Virus record (IMG/VR): IMGVR_UViG_3300020401_000002
Span: 1 to 64,000 of that record
Reading direction: 5' to 3' (one strand)
DNA length: 64,000 nucleotides
Source: a virus
A program made the position numbers and the translations under genes. Under the pieces are notes generated by a model that saw only the letters and a list, made by a program, of their open reading frames with translations, was not told the origin of the DNA and did not search any database. This document shows positions 60,165 through 64,000 of the stretch, one piece after another. Position 1 is the first letter of the stretch; the number at the start of each line of letters is the position of its first letter.

Positions 60165-61923
60165 TGTATGTTGGTGTCTCTGATAAGTTGCTCAGTATTC
60201 CTTTCGGAACGTAATCGCCTACATAGTATCTACCACTAGCTATATCGAATTTAAAAACTACTGATTGTCCTATTTCTCCCTGATACTTAAATTTTACTTT
60301 TTGAGTTTTAAATTCTACCTGGTCTTTTTCTATATCTTGTCCTGTAACGCTATTGTGTATTGATTGAAAGTGCCTATAAACTACAGCACCACAATGACAG
60401 ATGTTTCTAAAGTCACTACTACCTGAAATATCATAGAGTCCTGGCATCTGATAAATACCATTAGCATCTCTAGTCATCTTCCTGGGGTGTGCAATCAGAA
60501 AAACTATCACGTTATTCAGTTGTGCGAATATAGTAAGTTTAGTTAAGACTTCTCTGATGCTCTGCAGTTCGTTTTGATTTTTATTATTATACTCTAGCTT
60601 GTTAAATGCATCAATAACAAATATATCTACACCGTAAACAAACACCTGTTCTTTAAATTTTTCTAACAACCAATTCCAGTTGGGATTTTTACCATCCTCT
60701 GCAGATGTCAAATATAATTTTTCATTTGCCCACTCTTTATATTGATTCATCTCAGACTTATTCATTCGATCAGAATTTTCAGACTTCCAAAACGATTTAC
60801 CAATATACTTTTCCATAAATATAGATTGGTGAAGAGCCAGGGGATGATGCTCAGGCGAAAAGAAAGATGCCTTCATGTCGTGATCGTTAATTAAATTCAT
60901 GACGTACCACTCTATAAAATTACTTTTACCATGTGATGGTATGCCTGTAGTAATTACAAGTTGACCTCTCATGACTGAGAATATATTTTTTAGATTACCG
61001 AAGCTATTGTGTTTTGGATATATAGTATCAGGCAATCCTTTATCATAGAGTTCCATTATGTCATCGTATAGATCATCAACAGCAAATGTTCCCTGAGTTT
61101 TAAAATGTCTTGCGTTGTCTATAGCATCAACAACAGATGGTTTGCCACTATTTATTAGTTGACCATTAGCATCTTTGTGTTTGAATTCAACACGAACACA
61201 TCTATAATTTCCTAATCTCTGTGCTATTTTTTCTGCTACAATATTCCCTTGCTCATCATTATCTGTGCAGATATAAAACTTTTTTAATGTATCTAGGTAT
61301 TGTTTGCAGTTGATCCACACCTCATCATTGTCATTTGCACCATTAGGCAAACTAATTGTGTTTTTGTATCCACATTCATGCATAGCCAGGACATCAAATT
61401 CTCCTTCTACTATGTATGCCTCTTCCTGATCTATGACAGAGTTAATGTTGTAGAAAATACTCTTACCGTTTGTGGTCTGTGTAAAATGTTTCTTACCTGT
61501 TCTGTATTTTTTGTTTACGACTTGATTTAGTTCGAAATAATTGAAGACAATATTTTGTACCTCTTTTTTGAGTTGAGGTTGATAATACTTTTCTTCTGTA
61601 ATACCTAGATCAGTTAAAGTCTTCTGTGATATTTTTCTAGTTGTTTCTATCCATTTGACTACCTGGTCTGAAATATCTGTGTAATTTTTCCAGTCTTGTT
61701 TAGGAAGTTTATATGGTCTTGTCTCAATGGTGTGTTGCTTACGAAACGATATAGCATCGCAGTAATGACATTTGGCAACACCTTTATCTAAATTAACACT
61801 CAGAGCAGGATCTTTCTTGTTTGTTCTTCTGCCTACACAGGATGGACAAACTATTTTTAACACCTTACCTCTTTTGCCACGAGTCAAAGACTCTATTTCA
61901 CTCCATTCGATTATTTTATTCAT
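60100..61923 (-). CDS. Primase-helicase (T7 gp4 / Twinkle type), 607 aa
   Basis: All parts of a bifunctional primase-helicase are present: a zinc finger with Cys26, Cys29, Cys52 and Cys55 (KIVCPSCVGR and VAKCHYC); a TOPRIM domain with YIVEGEFDVLAM near 167-178 and YICTDNDEQGN near 215-225; and a RecA-like helicase with Walker A GIPSHGKSNF near 325-334, Walker B IFVIDAFNKLE near 430 and a FLIAHPRK motif near 475. It would form a hexamer that unwinds the fork and primes the lagging strand. Its ATG overlaps the stop of the replisome organiser gene (TAATG). No DNA polymerase lies in the window, so it must be outside. Confidence 0.92.
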   Translation of the reverse strand: MNKIIEWSEIESLTRGKRGKVLKIVCPSCVGRRTNKKDPALSVNLDKGVAKCHYCDAISFRKQHTIETRPYKLPKQDWKNYTDISDQVVKWIETTRKISQKTLTDLGITEEKYYQPQLKKEVQNIVFNYFELNQVVNKKYRTGKKHFTQTTNGKSIFYNINSVIDQEEAYIVEGEFDVLAMHECGYKNTISLPNGANDNDEVWINCKQYLDTLKKFYICTDNDEQGNIVAEKIAQRLGNYRCVRVEFKHKDANGQLINSGKPSVVDAIDNARHFKTQGTFAVDDLYDDIMELYDKGLPDTIYPKHNSFGNLKNIFSVMRGQLVITTGIPSHGKSNFIEWYVMNLINDHDMKASFFSPEHHPLALHQSIFMEKYIGKSFWKSENSDRMNKSEMNQYKEWANEKLYLTSAEDGKNPNWNWLLEKFKEQVFVYGVDIFVIDAFNKLEYNNKNQNELQSIREVLTKLTIFAQLNNVIVFLIAHPRKMTRDANGIYQMPGLYDISGSSDFRNICHCGAVVYRHFQSIHNSVTGQDIEKDQVEFKTQKVKFKYQGEIGQSVVFKFDIASGRYYVGDYVPKGILSNLSETPTYNEIIHKPKPTIYTDQEEDLPF

Positions 61924-62582
61924 TAGTATGATTGGTTAGAATAGTTACTGATTACTTTACCATCCTTAGTTTTCTTTTTGTAAGTCAGGTAATTTTTAAA
62001 ATGATAATTAAAATGCTGTAGTTTATCTTTTGTTCTGCCTTGATTCATTCGATGAACAACAAAGTCTTCAATCTGTGCTATGACGAAATCAGTTTTGAAT
62101 TTATTGTTCTTGGCAACAGCATTAATTAGTTTCTTATTGTTTCTATACTCCTCTGCCCAGTTATGTATATAGATTATTTCATTATTATCATTGTTATCAT
62201 TATTGTTTGATGACGTTTGTATAATTTTTGAATGACTTTTGTGTGATGTTTGTGTGACGTTCTCATCATTCCAATCCTGGTAATCATCATATTTTACAAT
62301 GGTTACCAAGGAAAAGCTGCGTGATGGATTGTCTATTTTTATCTCACCACTTTTTTTAAGTTTGTTTATAGCCTTTCTAACCCTGGAAAAGGTCATGTTA
62401 AGCTGTTCCATTAACTTAGGTGTGGAGGTTATATGCTGTCCTCTCGCTACGTTTTGTCCTCTTACTTTATTAGGCTTGTGATTTGCCATGAGAAGTAAAT
62501 GTAAAAACACCCTGGAGGTATCTGCACAAGTGTACCACTCCCACTCAATTACTTTTCTGTGTAGTGCTATGAATCCCTCCAT
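61923..62582 (-). CDS. Phage replisome organiser-like / primosomal winged-helix protein, 219 aa
   Basis: The N terminus MEGFIALHRKVIEWEWYTCA, then VFLHLLLMANHKPNKVRGQN, VARGQHITSTPKLMEQLNMT and RKAINKLKKSGEIKI is the winged-helix module of phage replisome organisers. A low-complexity Asn/Asp linker (NNNDNNDNNE) leads to a helical C-terminal domain of the DnaD-like kind that would contact the helicase. It overlaps the DnaA-like gene by 38 bases, and the conserved N terminus fixes the start. It would mark an origin and load the helicase encoded next. Confidence 0.82.
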   Translation of the reverse strand: MEGFIALHRKVIEWEWYTCADTSRVFLHLLLMANHKPNKVRGQNVARGQHITSTPKLMEQLNMTFSRVRKAINKLKKSGEIKIDNPSRSFSLVTIVKYDDYQDWNDENVTQTSHKSHSKIIQTSSNNNDNNDNNEIIYIHNWAEEYRNNKKLINAVAKNNKFKTDFVIAQIEDFVVHRMNQGRTKDKLQHFNYHFKNYLTYKKKTKDGKVISNYSNQSY

Positions 62583-63063
62583 CTCTTCTTAACTTATTGT
62601 TTTCTAACATTAGTTTGTAAATGATTTTTCTTTGATGCATAATATATGAATCCTTAATGAGTTTTGATCTAAACCCTTCTTCGAGTTGGGGGATGTGTCC
62701 TCTGATCCTTAAAAGCTGATGTAGTTCTTTTATGATGTTATGATAAATCTCTTTTATAAGAGGATTGTACACCTTATAAGTTTCTTCAAATGCTTTGTAT
62801 CCATGCAAAACTGTAGCATGATTCTTCGGCTTTCCACTTCTATCACGAAATAGCTGACCTATTTCTCCAAGTGTTAGGCTTGTATAATGGAAATATACGT
62901 TGTAGTACATACCTCTCCACTCAACAAGTTTTCTTTTTCTGCTTCCATTCTTGACTGGGGTATTGTACTCCAGGTAAAGTCCATGATTTATAAGAATGTT
63001 ACTCACGGAGTCTGACGTAAGCACAGGTTGTCTCCTGATATTTGTAATTCTATCTGTGTCCAT
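62545..63063 (-). CDS. DnaA domain IV-like DNA-binding protein, 172 aa
   Basis: I take the ATG at 63063, because the longer frame to 63117 would cover the terminator at 63085-63103. Residues about 63-95 read SLTLGEIGQLFRDR, then NHATVLHGYKAFEET. In DnaA domain IV the corresponding text is EIGxxFGxRDHTTVLHAxxKIE, which binds the DnaA box with the helix holding HxTVLHA. Here the Asp before His is replaced by Asn and the loop is longer. No AAA+ ATPase domain is present. It may bind the phage origin, or host DnaA boxes. It lies directly before the replisome organiser. Confidence 0.72.
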   Translation of the reverse strand: MDTDRITNIRRQPVLTSDSVSNILINHGLYLEYNTPVKNGSRKRKLVEWRGMYYNVYFHYTSLTLGEIGQLFRDRSGKPKNHATVLHGYKAFEETYKVYNPLIKEIYHNIIKELHQLLRIRGHIPQLEEGFRSKLIKDSYIMHQRKIIYKLMLENNKLRRDGGIHSTTQKSN

Positions 63064-63084
63064 ATTAATAAAAGTTAAAAAGGA

Positions 63085-63103
63085 GGAGGACTGTGAATCC
63101 TCC
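63085..63103 (-). terminator. Internal terminator before the DnaA-like gene
   Basis: On the minus strand GGAGGA (63098-63103) and TCCTCC (63085-63090) form a 6-bp stem with a 7-base loop, followed after a few bases by TTTTT at 63077-63081. The next gene starts 14 bases later. TAACTTTT next to it is one base from TAnnTTTG and may be a promoter, which would make another terminator-promoter pair. Confidence 0.6.
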
Positions 63104-63129
63104 CCCAAATCAAACAAAATGAAAAAAAA

Positions 63130-63420
63130 TTAAGGTAAGTCGAAAAAGTTTTCTTCTTCTACTTTTTTCTGACTCTGTTGACTTTGTGGATTGTCAGTCT
63201 TTGCCCATCCTTGTCCTAAGCTATAGCTTTTCTTCTTATCAGCACAATAAGATGACATTGATATATTACCTTCGTCCCACTCAGCCACTTCTAGCCATAG
63301 TGTAGTACCGTACTTATCATCTTTTTTAAGAGATGATGCTTGGTCAGTTGCTAATTCTTTTAGCGTATCGTATTTGAAAGCTACGTTCCATTTACGTTTT
63401 GGTTGCATTTTGCCACTCAT
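63130..63420 (-). CDS. Probable single-stranded DNA-binding protein, 96 aa
   Basis: The core is a small beta domain (RKWNVAFKYDTLKELATD, then GTTLWLEVAEWDEGNISMSS), with Lys/Tyr in the strands. A Gln/Ser-rich linker leads to an acidic-hydrophobic tip EEENFFDLP that resembles the conserved DDDIPF tail through which SSB proteins call partners. Its place between an exonuclease and replication initiators fits. The fold is too short for me to confirm OB structure by eye. It overlaps the exonuclease gene by ATGA. Confidence 0.55.
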   Translation of the reverse strand: MSGKMQPKRKWNVAFKYDTLKELATDQASSLKKDDKYGTTLWLEVAEWDEGNISMSSYCADKKKSYSLGQGWAKTDNPQSQQSQKKVEEENFFDLP

Positions 63421-64000
63421 ATTAATTTATTTGAAATGTGATCGGAAAGGAAATTTAAATATTCACGACAATGAGCAATCCTCTCCTTTAGTTGCTCAAT
63501 GTGTTCTTCATTGTATTCTACTGGTATTTCTACTACTCTAAGTTGTGGAGGATGATGCTCAAAGGTATGATCCCTGATAATTTTCTCTTCCTCTTCTAAT
63601 GGCAAGTCAATTACACCTAGTTCTCTTGCTCTTCTGAACCTTACACCTTCAACAATATCTTCAGGTGTGTTCATAAGACAACGAACAAGGGTAGCCTTTT
63701 TCATATTTGTCAACCACATATACCCTTGCAGTTGCCAATAGTAATCCTTATTGTAGCTTAATAAGTCTCCTGTATAATACATCGGAAATGTTTTCATGGT
63801 AAATGAATTCTTGATATCCATCAGGCATTCATCTTTCCTGTATACATCAGGCTCTCCCTGGATGTAATCATTCCAATATCTTATTGCGTTCTTTACATAA
63901 CGATTTTCTAAATCTCTGTTGTGAAGTTCGCTCACTAGATCAATTGCATCGTCCTCTACAAGTATACCTTTTTTCATCTCCAGGGTTTGAATGTCATTAG
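63417..64000 (-). CDS. Exonuclease, YqaJ/lambda-type PD-(D/E)XK, cut by the window edge
   Basis: An ATG occurs at 63977, but the frame stays open to the edge and the text before it (NDIQTLEMKKGILVEDDAID) matches the usual xKGxxxEDxAI strand of this family, so the true start is probably outside. CLMDIKNSF gives the D-x-K of the active site and YYWQLQGYMWL the downstream helix of YqaJ-type exonucleases. The C-terminal helix is acidic. Such enzymes resect DNA 5'-3' for recombination, often with an SSB or annealing protein, and an SSB-like gene follows at once. Confidence 0.78.
   Translation of the reverse strand, partial: NDIQTLEMKKGILVEDDAIDLVSELHNRDLENRYVKNAIRYWNDYIQGEPDVYRKDECLMDIKNSFTMKTFPMYYTGDLLSYNKDYYWQLQGYMWLTNMKKATLVRCLMNTPEDIVEGVRFRRARELGVIDLPLEEEEKIIRDHTFEHHPPQLRVVEIPVEYNEEHIEQLKERIAHCREYLNFLSDHISNKLI

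Noticed and set aside
55815-62481. Plus-strand frames opposite the leftward operon (for example 57424-57660, 61300-61530, 62299-62481)
   Set aside because: They are antisense shadows of well supported genes, without start context or recognisable sequence.
1-64000. tRNA genes, integrase, lysogeny repressor or diversity-generating reverse transcriptase
   Set aside because: I looked for cloverleaf ends in the few non-coding stretches and for the characteristic motifs in the translated products and found none. Absence outside this window cannot be judged.

Overview
The window is most of a tailed-phage genome (podovirus-like gene content), probably infecting a member of the Bacteroidota such as a flavobacterium. 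The DNA is AT-rich. Translation starts have A-rich leaders and no clear AGGAGG-type ribosome site. Transcription units open with the Bacteroidota -7 promoter element TAnnTTTG, here in an extended form TTnGTAnnTTTG. The neck and tail genes (portal, scaffold, capsid, connector and a P22 gp10-like stabilisation/muzzle protein) recall crAss-like phages of Bacteroidota, although that affinity is from memory and not from a search. No integrase, lysogeny repressor, tRNA, CRISPR array, DNA polymerase or RNA polymerase was seen. Genes are cut at both ends, so further genes must lie outside the window.

Layout. (1) Positions 1-894, minus strand: three small early genes reading off the left edge, behind a TTG-N20-TATATTTa promoter. 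(2) 961-1405: a divergent control region without a confident gene. (3) 1406-4880, plus strand: a mitoNEET-like CDGSH mini-protein, a membrane/coiled-coil protein, two small proteins, GroEL, GroES and a helix-turn-helix protein. (4) 4852-5346, minus: a winged-helix-like regulator, with back-to-back promoters and a palindromic operator candidate. (5) 5410-8738, plus: very small basic proteins and the lysis genes (M15 peptidase endolysin, 3TM holin, other membrane proteins). (6) 8784-18011, plus: two large tail/adhesin proteins, one with a cupredoxin domain and a Tyr/Trp-rich segment, plus a tandem GroES-like protein. (7) 18016-28323: packaging, portal, scaffold, capsid, connectors. (8) 28323-36483: a muzzle-type protein joined through a T10 run to a mucin-like Ser/Thr-rich multidomain protein in another frame. 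(9) 36500-45219: an Asp-box beta-propeller protein, a second muzzle-like module and a glycosyltransferase cluster containing a C2H2 mini-protein. (10) 45238-55418: a GNAT-like protein and three internal virion proteins, the last of 2437 aa with a metallopeptidase motif. (11) 55583-64000, minus: replication and nucleotide-processing genes (PD-(D/E)XK exonuclease, SSB-like protein, DnaA domain IV-like protein, replisome organiser, primase-helicase, metallophosphoesterase, methyltransferase, resolvase-like nuclease), converging on the virion genes. If the genome is circular, this operon and the one at 1-894 may be one leftward early unit interrupted by the window ends.

How the genes may work together. 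The minus-strand genes replicate the DNA. The GroEL/GroES operon may fold the unusually large virion proteins. The late plus-strand units, each started by a TAnnTTTG promoter placed just before the first ATG, build a podovirus-like particle. The most distinctive part is the Ser/Thr-rich virion protein, probably made by slippage at T10, beside four glycosyltransferases that could decorate it. That pairing, the CDGSH mini-protein and the leaderless promoter set are the points most worth following up.
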